In this document: positions 21,599-32,497 of the stretch, piece after piece
How the letters are laid out: each line of letters starts with the position of its first letter
Position numbering within the stretch: position 1 is the first letter of the stretch
Assembly (NCBI GenBank): GCA_023091665.1
Contig: JALJCQ010000004.1
Location: 1,240,001 to 1,304,000, forward strand
DNA: 64,000 nucleotides
Reading direction: 5' to 3'
DNA from: Pythium myriotylum
Lineage: Eukaryota > Oomycota > Peronosporomycetes > Pythiales > Pythiaceae
Translations under genes and position numbers: made by a program
The notes under the pieces: generated by a model
Database searches by the model: none
Told to the model about the DNA's origin: nothing
What the model saw: only the letters and a program-made list of their open reading frames with translations

Positions 21599-24086
21599 AT
21601 GCACGTCGCTGGTACGTCCTGTGTGACTCGCGGCCAGTGGGACGCTCCGGTCATTCTGATCGGCCTTCTTGCTGTCCATGCGCATCTCGTGTCTTTGTTT
21701 GCTGCGATTGCCGTTGTAGAGCGCTCCTCGGGCGAGGGACTCCACGAGTTTGGCGCGCTCAACACGCTGCTCTTTGTAATAGCGCCGTCCTTTCTCACCG
21801 TCCGCATCCTCAGCTTAACTCGATCTTCTCGCTCCAGGTGATCATCCTTGGGCTATGCATCGTGTGCGCCTACATGATCAAACAGTACAAGTTCTACTAC
21901 CTCCCTGAATCGGGAGCTGCCATTCTACTCGGGCTCATCGTCGGCGCGTGGTACGAACGTGGACACAATGCAATCCTGCTATTGTAGCTGACTCATTCGG
22001 TGTGATCCTGTCCACTAGTGCGCGATTGTTCTATCCGAGTCGCAAAGAAATGGAGTTCCTCCGCTTCAACGTGAGTTGAGACGATGCCCTGTTGACCTCA
22101 GACGATGTACTCATTGCACTGTCTATCTACCAGAAAATACTGTTCTACTTTCTACTCCTGCCGCCCATCATTTTTGAAGCCGGATATTCTCTCAACCGGG
22201 TACGCGTAGACCAACTCATCCTGCATGACGAAAGCACTCCTCATCTTGCGTGGGTTTGTAGAAACGGTTTTTCAACAATTTCAAGTGAGTTCAGAATATT
22301 CTTCACCCCAAAACGATTTGCCTCATAGACGCAATTCCACAGCACGATCCTTCTGTTCGCGGTGCTGGGGACCATGGTCTCTACTTTCATCATTGGATAT
22401 CTCACTTTCTACGCCGGGCAGCTCGGCTGGATCCCAATCGACACGAGCTCACCGCTCGAAGCACTGCTGTTTGGCGCGTTGATTTCGGCTGTTGACCCTG
22501 TGGCGACGTTGTCGATCTTGGGTAATCCCGAGCTCAACCTTGACCCGCTTTTGTACAGTATTGTTTTCGGAGAGAGCGTTCTCAACGATGCTGTCGCCAT
22601 CGTTCTCTTCAACACTTTCCTGAAGTTTTACGAGTCCCAAAGCGAGTTCACGACGGCTGCGGGTGCGGGGCTTCTGTTTGAGTTCGTCATCATTTCACTT
22701 GGATCTGTCGCCTGTGGTGTCGTTACGGGGTTCGTGATAATATGGATTCGACGTCTGGATATGCATCCTCACCTTGCTGTTGTAGACTCGCGTGCTCGTT
22801 CATGGGCAAGAACACCAACATTCGAGGCTATCCGGCGTATGAAATCACGTTGTTGTTCCTGTATGCTTATGGATCATATGCGCTCGCAGAAGTTATGAAG
22901 CTCTCTGGCATCATGTCACTGTTCTTTTGCGGCATCACGATGGCCCACTACAACTCCTACAACCTCTCAAAAGAGTCGCAAGTCACTGCGGAGCACATTT
23001 TCAAGAGCTTTGCCCTCACAGCCGAGTTTTTTGTGTTCGTCTACATGGGCATGGGATTTTGTGCGGGCCAGTTTGGCCGATGGGACCTCACGTTCATTTT
23101 ACTGGCCATTGTTCTGTGCCTTGTGTCGCGGGTTTTTAATACGTTCCCTTTCAGTTGGATCGCTAATCTGGGGTTGGTCAATTGCCGAATACTCTTGCGG
23201 AAAGACGTTGTTAATGTCGAAAACTGCACAGGCGCACAGCGAAGATCCCGATGAAGATGCAGGTTGTAATGTGGTTTTCTGGGTTGAGAGGGGCAATTGC
23301 CTTTGCTCTATCGCAGTACGTTAGGACTCGTCTGAGGTAGCTTCATTTTGGCACTAATGGCTTGCGTGTCTTTGCCAAGAAATATGCCTGGTCCGAATCA
23401 AGACGTGTATGTCACAACAACGCTTTCGGGTAACACCTCACTGGAATCCATATCGGTGGAAGATACTCCTTCAACTGATGTTGTCTTCAGTCGTAGTCTT
23501 CACAACCTTGGTGTGTGGTGGCTTGACCGAACCCCTTCTTACCTATACTGAGCTGAAGGTACTCTGCAGCGTATACGATCGGCTAATTCGATCTAATCTG
23601 TTCGTGTTCGTAGCGAGACGGTGAGGCAATAGCCCGCGATGAGGAGGAATACGACCTTCTGGGTGAAGAGGTCAGCTTGGTTAGATCTCATATACAGCCA
23701 TACTGTTGCCTTACGTTTGTTTTTATTAGATCTCGGACCACTCAGCCATGCATCCACATACATCAGGGGATGACGAACTCGGAAATCATCACCATTTCAG
23801 AGGGCGAGGACGTCCCGCTGATTTGCACTCGTTTTGGGGAAAGGTGAGGATTGTACTTGGACGTTCTGATGTGATAGACTTTTAACGTGGATCTCATTCA
23901 GATGGATGAGCGATACTTGAAGCCTGTGTTTGGTGGCTCGGCCCAAAGGGTACGTGAACGTCAAACCCGTTGTATCACTATCTGCTTGGAGTGGAAACTG
24001 ACCTGCGGTTCCAACTTCCTTAGCCAAAGAAGATCACAATCAAGACAAGACGAGCTCAAAAGCGTAACTCCGTTGATGCCGACTAA
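21599..24086 (+). CDS. Na+/H+ exchanger (NHE/CPA1 family)
   Basis: Electroneutral Na+(K+)/H+ antiporter by family. About a dozen exons; segments in order include APVILIGLLAVHAHLVSLF, IILGLCIVCAYMI, YLPESGAAILLGLIVG, the NHE hallmark FYFLLLPPIIFEAGYSLNR, the ion-binding region GALISAVDPVATLSILGN and FGESVLNDAVAIVLF, then KIPMKMQVVMWFSGLRGAIA. The C-terminal tail contains DEEEYDLLGEE, a His-rich stretch and a basic end (PKKITIKTRRAQKRNS). Roughly 10-12 membrane segments. Some introns are very short (38 nt at about 21776-21813 by frame). Start Met at 21599 is the best in frame but not certain. The gene is followed closely by the converging HECT copy C. Confidence 0.88.
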
Positions 24087-24241
24087 ACCAGCAGAAAGGA
24101 CCATATGTCTTCTTGTGATGTTCTGTTCCGATGGCGCGGCACGCTCCATGCAGAGCGCGTCATAAATTGGGAAAACTAATTAGTCGAACAGTTCACCGGA
24201 CATGAGCATCTTTGGAAAAACACAATTCATTACAACAAACG

Positions 24242-26581
24242 TTATGCCGTCGTGAAGCCATACATATCTGTGTCCAAAATACCATATAGCACCGCCTTCA
24301 AATCTTTCTTTTTCCCGTAACGTGGCAAATCGAGACGGTTGAAACATGCATGGCTGTGGATGTAGTCTCCGGACTCCGCCATGTCGACGCCCTTCAACAT
24401 AAACGGACACAATCGACCGTCGTAGCTGGTTAGTGAGCCAAATCCAGCGAGCGGTACTCGAGACGACCCCGTCGAGAACAGTAACAGCCGCCGCCGATAC
24501 TCGTTCGGCATCTCCCGAACCAAATCCCAAAACCACTCGCGTACGGGGTGCTCGATCAGGTCGGCCGTATACTTGGAGTTGCGCTCCCAGTCATCCACGT
24601 CGATCTCGTCCGACCCAGACAATACGTAGTCGAGCTCCTCAGCGTCGAATAACATCAGTAGCTCTGGTGGCATCACCTCGTACAGACCCTTGAGAAACGC
24701 AAACAGTTGCGATGCCACGCTGTCGAACAACAAATACTTGAGCTTGCATTCCACATACTCGTGCTTGTTAGCGTCCGTCACGTCAATGCTCTGCCCACCA
24801 GGAACAAGCTCTACTACCACGTGTTCGCCCTTCGACGTCACCTCAGTCGTTGTGAAGTCGAGACCCAGAGCATCCACGCCGTTGTGGTTCAGCACCCACC
24901 GTAAGCTCTTGTACGCCTCTGGATCAAAGAACTCGAGATCGCTAAACGTCACCGGCTGGCCAACAATGATCTTGAGCAGCGGCAGTGCCAGGTGGAAACC
25001 CGTTGTGTTGCCTTCCAACAACACGCGTCCGAGCAATCGGCCAGTCGCAAAGTAGTGGGCCAGGTGATACTCACCAATATCACGACCTGACGTCGGGTTC
25101 AGATAATAAGCTTGGTCCTTCGAGTCCACACACTTGAAAATACATGCCTCTCTAGAAACTAACTGTTCGCTGACGAGCACGAGCCACTCGCGGTAGACGC
25201 CACCGGCGTCGATGCCTTGCTCTCCGACAAATGTCATCCGCAACGGACTGCGTGAGCAACTGGCTGGTGTGGCCGCCAGAGCCTCGATGGAGTCTTGGAG
25301 CAGATTGTCACGTCGAATTTTGAGCTTCAGGAACGATTGATCAGAGAGCATAAGTGCAGTCGAGGTTCGTGTGACGAAGTCGGCGATCTTCGAAGGAAAG
25401 TTCAGTTGAGAGTGTTCAACGAGGAGCTTTGGCTCCTCATGAAACTCCGACTCGGCTTTGATCACGACGGCGGGCCGTTGAGGATCAGCTGATGTCGAGC
25501 TCAACAGAATGGAAGGGTGGCTGGCAATCTCGTCGCTGAGCTGTCGACTGGTCTGTTCCAATGTCTGGAGAACGATCCTCGGTCGGCGCTTCGCCTCCTT
25601 CTCGTCGTTCTGAGGATCTGCCGCATCTGGATTCGTGTCATTCGGAGACTGATCCATGTTCCCGCTACTGTGCACTTGATTCACAGGCGTCGCACCACCC
25701 GGACTCGCTGTCCCCGACTGATGTGCAGTATGGCCATCACTTTGCTCACCAACGTCGTTGTCAATGGTAAGTGATACGTGGTCAGGTGTAGATCCATCTC
25801 GCAAGCCGCCGCCAGGAGATTTCTCAACAACCTCTTCCTTCACAAGGGGCTCGCCCTGGAATTGGAGCACATAACTGCGCGACTCGATGCCTTTCTCGAT
25901 GTCTTCAGGTCCGGGCTGGCTCCCATCGAGAAACCAGACCAGCTTCCCGTCGCTAGTCAACCTTCGCGCCCACTCTTTGCGCTTTCTGAAAGACCCAGCA
26001 TTAGGCATCAGCAGTGCGTGCATCAACCGGTCAACCACACAGCTACAATCGAGACGTACAATGCACGGGCCTGGCGCCGACGATTGTCGTTCGCCGATGC
26101 GAGTCTCCGTTGCGCGTGGAGCTTGTCCTTGCGTTTCTTCTTGCTCGTGTCGATTGGCGACCCGCAGATCGTGCAGAAGATGTTGCGCTTGAGGTTCTCG
26201 AAGTTGCACGCGTCGCACACGTTGAAGCCTTCTTGGGCATCTCTACACCACCGCACAGCCTCACATTCAGCCTTCGCGCAAGAACGAGCAGATCCAGTCG
26301 ACGACTACGCACCTCAGCGCCGCATCCAAGCGGAGATCGATCGCACTGTTACCGTCCATCCGTACACACAAGTCAATGCGAATCTCTGCCCTCGTCGCTT
26401 GACTTACAGTGCACTTCTCTCACCTCGGATGGAGCGGCTGGTGGAGGTTGATCCACTCATGCGTGCGCTTCGACTCGCGGAAGTTCCCAACGAGCACGTA
26501 GCAGAAGAAGAACATCGTGGCCGCGATGCCGCCGATGATGACCGTGGCAGTCGTCGGGTCTCGCAAGTCGATCGTTGACAT
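24242..26581 (-). CDS. Membrane-anchored RanBP2-zinc-finger HECT E3 ubiquitin ligase (copy C)
   Basis: Exons 26581-26424, 26345-26313 (33 nt), 26242-26060 and 25985-24242 give 705 aa. The first exon encodes a membrane anchor (TATVIIGGIAATMFFFCYVL) followed by NFRESKRTHEWINLHQPLHP. The second exon encodes the SAIDLRLDAALR bridge, and the third the zinc finger CDACNFENLKRNIFCTICG. KRKEWARRL and a long acidic linker precede the HECT domain, which has GIDAGGVYREWLVLVSEQ, the catalytic SHACFNRLDLP and the end GFTTA. It is closest to copy E, with which one stretch is almost identical at DNA level. Copies C and D are in tandem on the minus strand. Confidence 0.88.
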
Positions 26582-27173
26582 GGTGTCGGGGGATGCTTGT
26601 CACCGACGAGATGGCGATCGGAAGGCGTGTCGTGGAATGGGATTCGGAAGCCTTCGGAGATTATCGCAAAATCCCTCGCGTTTCGCACAATAGGGTTGGA
26701 TTCATATATCACAGGTTGTTTATCATAAAGAGTCTACATATGTGTAATCTGGACAACTTACATACTTATTATCACAGGCTATGATGTAAAGAGAACACCA
26801 TGCTGGTGGAGACGTTTAATTTTTGGATTGCCAGACGGTTCGAAGTCGGAGACTCCCATCACCTAACACGCGAACCCATCTCCCAAACTTCTAGTCCAGA
26901 ACCCTGGAACTTGTCGCGATCAACACGAACCGACTTGTGCACGTTGCTGTTCGCCTAGAGACGAAGTAGGCACAACGTCGAAGTCGAAGGTTACTTGATT
27001 CCCACGGAAGAGAGAATCTCCCAACAACATTCGCGTGGCTCAGTGTCAACACCTTCGATAAAACATACAGCGATCGATGTCAAAACGTCACTCCTACGTC
27101 ACATACGGTTCCGCAATGTACACTGATCGAGTTAGTCTTGTTAGCAGCTTCCACTCGCTCCTATTTGTGGGTC
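26582..27173. promoter_or_regulatory. Intergenic region between HECT copies C and D
   Basis: 592 bp from the start of copy C to the stop of copy D. It contains an AT-rich patch (about 26690-26790) with TATCACAGG repeated at 26707-26715 and 26770-26778. No gene is seen; the promoter of copy C should be in its left part. Confidence 0.4.
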
Positions 27174-29301
27174 TCACGCGATCGTAAAGCCCTGGTGCTC
27201 GTCGGACACGATAGCTTCGAGCATACGTCGCAGTGTCTCCTTGTCTCGATAGTGAGGCAAGTCGAGCGTATTGAAACAGGCGTGGCTGCGAATGTATGAC
27301 TCGTGCTTGAGCTTGACGCCTTTGAGTGTGAAAGGACACAATCGGCCGTCATAACTGGTCAGTGCTCCGAAGCCTGCGAGCGGTACCCGGGAAGCCCCGG
27401 TCGAGTACTGAAGTAGTCGACGGCGATGCTCATGAGGCATTTCTCGAACAAGCTCCCAAAACCAACCTCTCACGGAATGGTCGATAAGGTCGGCGGTGAA
27501 CTTTGAGTGCTTCTCCCAATCGTCTACGTCAATCTCGTCAGATCCTGAAAGCAAGTAATCGAGCTCTTCGGCGTCAAAGAGCCTTAGCAACTCCATCGGG
27601 ACCACGTCGTGAACGCCTTTAAGGAAAGCAAAGAGCTGCGTGGACACTCTTTCGAACAGCAGATAGTGGAACTTGCGATCAACATACTCATCTTTGTTGA
27701 TGTCACTGACGTCGACATTGACCCCACCGGGAATGAGCTCGACAACTTCACACTTCCCGTCCGGCAAGTTTTCCACCACCGTGAAGTTTAGACCAAGTGA
27801 GATGATGTCGTCGTTCTCGAGTAGCCACTTAAGATTCCGGTAGCACTCCGGATCAAAGAACTCAAGGTCTTCGAATGCGACTGGCTGACCAAGAATGATT
27901 TTGAGCAGAGGTAGAGCCAAGTGATACCCAGTAACGTTTCCCTCCAGAAGTGCTCGTCCAAGCCATCGGCCAGCCGAAAGGAAGTAAACCAAATGGTGTT
28001 CACCCAATAAATCTTGAGAGTGCGGATTGAGGAACAGCGATGGATTTTGAGGATCCAAGCAAATAAATATGCCCGCCTTTGGTGATACCATAGCTTCATT
28101 GAGCAGTAGGAACCACTCGCGATAGACACCTCCTGCATCGATACCCTGCTCTTCGAGGAATTTCAACCGAATACTACTGGAGACGACGTGAGGTGGGATT
28201 GCAGCAAGTAGCGCAATTGATTCGTGGAAAAGGTCCTCTCGTTGGACCTTGAGACTGAGTCGGCCAGCCTTGTTCTGCAACATGGTCGTTTGAGTGACGA
28301 AAATTGCAAGTCGCTCTGGGAAAGGCTGATCAGCCAGTTCAAGTACGTCCCTCATTGTGAGCGCGCTGCCTGAGGATCTGGATGGCCTAATATGCGCGTC
28401 CACTGGCACAATTTGCGAGGCCGGGTCGACGCATGTCGTAATTTCGACTGCCATCGTACACCTTGATACTTGACTTTGCAGTTGCTCATTTGCTTTCGAG
28501 ACCGGCACGAACTCGACATGTTCCACGTCGTCCTCGGTTCGATTCCCCACCAGATCGTCCTCGTGCTCGACTTCACGATCATCTCCTTCATCGACTCTGA
28601 TAACGAGTTCACCCTGCTTTGTCTCCTTGAAGGACAGGACGTATGCCGGATAATGAGTGTATCTGTGAGTCGCTGCTGACGGAGTCCACCTTAACTTTCC
28701 TTCGCCGACGGATGTTCGCACCCAGTCACGTCGAGTGCTGACGTTCCGCAAGGTATGCGTACAGTAGCGCATTAGCTAGCGTGCATATAATCATTGCGGA
28801 GGGACTCACCGTGCGCGACGCTGTCTTACTGTGTCCCATGTCGTTGCGTGTAGTTCAGCCCGTGGTAGAAGAACGGTTGGAGAGGACGCTTGATCAACCG
28901 CAATCTTCTCGACTGGCGATCCACATAGCACACAAAAAATGCGGTAATGGACGTTGTCAACACCACACGTCGCGCAGACATTGAATCGTTCTTCCACGTC
29001 TCTGAACCGTGGCACTGAGAGTGAGCCGATGAGATTTGTACCCAATCCATACCTCGCTTGACTCACCGCATAGCCGCTTCGAGCCTTGCATTCCTCGCAC
29101 TTCACAGAGAGCCTCCATCAGACCTCGCAAAAATTTTCTGCAATAACATCACGCTGCGTCTCACCTGTCCCCGAGGGGGACGTGGTTGTCGATCCAGTCG
29201 CCCGTGCGCCGCATGAAGTTCATGACGTAGACCATGCTCCAGAAAGCGGCCACGATGGCGAGCATCGCCAGCACCAGCAGAGCGATCTCGAAGGCCTCCA
29301 T
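27174..29301 (-). CDS. Membrane-anchored RanBP2-zinc-finger HECT E3 ubiquitin ligase (copy D)
   Basis: Exons 29301-29165, 29099-29067 (33 nt), 29001-28810 and 28737-27174 give 641 aa. The N-terminal anchor is FEIALLVLAMLAIVAAFWSM. The 33-nt exon encodes SARNARLEAAMR, the counterpart of LRLDAALR in copies C and E, and has exactly the same length as in copy C. The zinc finger is CATCGVDNVHYRIFCVLCG. TRRDWVR replaces KRKEW, then come an acidic linker and the HECT domain with GIDAGGVYREWFLLLNEAMV, the catalytic SHACFNTLDLP and the end GFTIA. This copy has the most introns of the family and the most diverged linker. It is divergent with copy E. Confidence 0.87.
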
Positions 29302-29996
29302 GCTCGCAACCTTCTCGTCCTTCTCGAGGGCTCCCAACGGCCTGCGGGGCCGTCGCCGCAGCGGCAGTGGGCGGAAGAAGAGGATGCGCGCATGGCTTCT
29401 CTTCAACCACGGCTGCTCCAGCAATTGATAAGATATCTGTTTCTGAAATATTAGGTTACGAGGTCTTGAATTGTACTATGAATAGTACTATTCGGTCGCA
29501 CCGTCCAACTGACACCTGCGTGATGGTCTCCGATCTGAGAACAGCAGAGCCTCGCCAAGGAGCTGCTCGCGTGGGAAGCTTCTCCCTTCGGCTCCATGGA
29601 CAAGCCTGCGCCTTCAGCTTTGGGGCTTGAAGTTGAGCGCCCAGACTTCGAATTTCTTCCAGGGAGAAGGAACGCGCCTTCCAGGGCGCGAGCTCCACTG
29701 GAACCGCGAGGGGCAGAGCGCCCTTTCTTTATTTCAGAACCCACCCAATAAACCCTCGACCGCCCATCACCAGCCAGGTTCAGCGCCGGTACTGCCATTG
29801 TCAAAACTATTCATACGACCCACGAGCTCGCCACGAGCGAAGACTTTCCTGGTCTCCTCTACGCCGCTGTGGCCGTTCTACCACCCACGCAGGCTCACTC
29901 ACTCATCACATCATGGCCCACGGTCGCTCATGAGTCTGCCCGGCGTCGCCGCCTTCCGCCCCGTTCTGTGTTTTCGGTCGATCTCCACGAGGCACC
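29302..29996. promoter_or_regulatory. Divergent promoter region of HECT copies D and E
   Basis: 695 bp lie between the divergent starts of two HECT paralogues, so both promoters and leaders should be here. Open frames on either strand (for example 29627-30187) have no domain and overlap the copy E start, so no gene is called. Confidence 0.5.
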
Positions 29997-32232
29997 ATGG
30001 CGGTGAACGACCAGCAGACCATGCTCTTCGCGGTCTTCATCGTGGCCGCGCTCGTGGGCTCGTGCGCGTGCCTCCTGAGCAACTTCATCCAGATGAACCG
30101 CACCCACAAATGGTACACGCTCCACATGCCGCTGCTGCCCAAGTACGTCTCCTTGCCGCGCTCTCTCGCGCGTTTCTCCCCTGCTGACCGCGCTGTGGCT
30201 CGCTGGTGTTAGCTCCGATAACCTTCGGCTCGACGCGGCCTTGCGGGACGCAGAAGACGGCTTCAACGTCTGCCTCGCGTGCGGTTTCGAGAACCTCAAG
30301 CGCAACATTTTCTGCACGATCTGCGGCACGCCCATCGAATGCCCAGACGATGGCGCCAAGAAGAAGAAGAAGCCCAAGGACAAAATCCATGAAGAGAGAC
30401 AACGCACGTCGGCGACGCTAAACCGCCGCCGCCAAGCGCGGGCTCTCAAGCGGAAGGAGTGGGTCCGGAAGGTCGACGTCGACGGCAAGTTGTACTGGTA
30501 CCGGGACGGCTCCATCGGCACAGAAACTCAGTTCCCAGGCTACGTATTGAACTACCTGGGTGATCCTCCGCCGAAAGAGGTCGAAGAGAAGGATGAGGAA
30601 CCGCCGCGCCAGGAACAGGAGACCGATTCCGTGGAAGAATCGAATGCTGCTACGGCACCTCCCGTGGAGGCAGACTTGACCATCACAATACACCCCGAAG
30701 ATGCCCATCCAGCTCAGAGTGATCACCCACCGCCTCAATCTCCTCGCCACAGCTCCGCTAATGCAGCACGCGACGCTCCTGGTGATGGAGAAGATTTACC
30801 GAACGAGCGTCGGTCAATTACCGCAGAACAAGATCCTTCCCCACCAGCTGAAGGAGCAGAAGAGTCCGCGCCGACGGAAGAGAAACCAAGGCAGAGACCG
30901 CTTACATTACGCTCACTCAGTGAGACCCACGAACGCCTTGTTGCAGAATTTTCAACTCGGCCGATGCAACTTCTCGAGTCGACCATCGCTGATCCTGGAC
31001 GCCCGGCGCTCAATGATAATGCTGATTCGGACCTCCGCGAGGACCCGAAAGTGTTGATTGAGCACTCATCGCTCGATTTCCCGACAAAGATTGCTGAGTT
31101 TGTGACGCGCACGTCAACGGTGCTCGTGTCGCCAGAACAGTCGTTCCTTAAGGTCAAGATCCGCCGAGATCAGGTGCTCCAGGACTCAATCGAGACACTA
31201 GCTGCTACACCAGAGAAGTTCTCGCGATGTGCTATTCGAATGTCCTTCATCGGCGAACAGGGAATTGATGCCGGCGGAGTTTATCGTGAGTGGCTTGTGC
31301 TTGTCAGCGAGCAATTGGTTTCTCGGAGCGCAGGTATCTTCAAGTGTGTGGACACCAAGGATCGGACTTTTTACCTGAACCCCACATCAAGACAGGACAT
31401 CGGTGAAGATCACTTGGCCCACTACTTCGCAACCGGCAGACTACTTGGTCGTGTCCTCCTTGAAGGAAACGTGACAGGCTTTCATCTCGCATTGCCGCTT
31501 TTAAAGATTCTCGTTGGTCAACCAGTCACGTTCAGCGACTTGGAATACTTCGATCCTGAGGCATACAAGAGTATGCTGTGGTTATTAGACAACGACGGTG
31601 TGGAAGAGCTTGGTCTGGACTTCACAGTTACGGAACTCACAGCAAAGGGTGAGAGTGTTGTGGTCGAGTTGATTCCTGGAGGCAGGAACATTGATGTCAA
31701 CGACAACAACAAGTTTGAGTATGTGGATTGCAAGCTGAAGTACTTGCTCTTCGACAGTGTTGCGTCGCAACTATTTGCATTCCTCAAAGGCTTCTACGAG
31801 GTCATGCCGCCGGAGATGTTGATGTTATTCGACGCCGAGGAGCTCGACTACGTACTGTCTGGTTCGGACGAGATCGACGTGGATGACTGGGAGCGCAACT
31901 CCAAGTATACAGCCGACCTGATCGAGCACCCCGTGCGCGAGTGGTTTTGGGATCTGGTTCGGGAGATGCCGAACGAGTATCGGCGGCGGCTGTTGCTGTT
32001 CTCGACGGGGTCGTCTCGAGTGCCCCTGGCCGGTTTTATGGCTCTAACGAGCTACGACGGTCGGTTGTGTCCGTTCACTTTAAAGGGCGTAGACAAGAAG
32101 GAGGAAGGCTATATCCGCAGCCACGCGTGCTTCAACCGACTTGACCTCCCTCGGTACGGGAACAAGAACGAGCTTCAAGCTGTGCTATATGCCGTGCTGG
32201 GGACGGAGATGTATGGTTTCACAACGGACTGA
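29997..32232 (+). CDS. Membrane-anchored RanBP2-zinc-finger HECT E3 ubiquitin ligase (copy E)
   Basis: Two exons, 29997-30142 and 30213-32232, join in phase 2 to 721 aa, the longest copy. The anchor is MLFAVFIVAALVGSCACLL, followed by MNRTHKWYTLHMPLLPK. The zinc finger is CLACGFENLKRNIFCTICG, with a basic run KKKKPKDK after it and then KRKEWVRKV. The linker is long, acidic and proline-rich. The HECT domain contains GIDAGGVYREWLVLVSEQ, the catalytic SHACFNRLDLP and the end GFTTD. Both the intron before the finger and the one before KRKEW found in copy C are missing here, which suggests loss, perhaps by a cDNA-mediated event affecting the 3' part. Confidence 0.9.
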
Positions 32233-32497
32233 GGTGTAAGTTCCCGTGTGGAGATGAAGTCTTTTATATGTGGCTACTTCAGCTAAGTTCTGTAATTTAA
32301 TCAATTCGACTCATTGTTTTCTTCTCGGTGTGTTCACATACATCGTTCATTTTCGCAATCTCGTTCAAGCACATATCCAGCCTGGATGTTGGTCGAAGTG
32401 CAACCATCACCCTGGAACTTCGACTTTCTCCTGGACTGGAACTTTCGGTTGTCAGACTGACCTGAGCCCACAATCAGGTCGCTTCGAGGAGGACACG

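Noticed and set aside
29627..30187. 186-codon plus-strand frame overlapping the start of HECT copy E
   Set aside because: A different frame from the anchor exon; copy E's start is supported by its paralogues.
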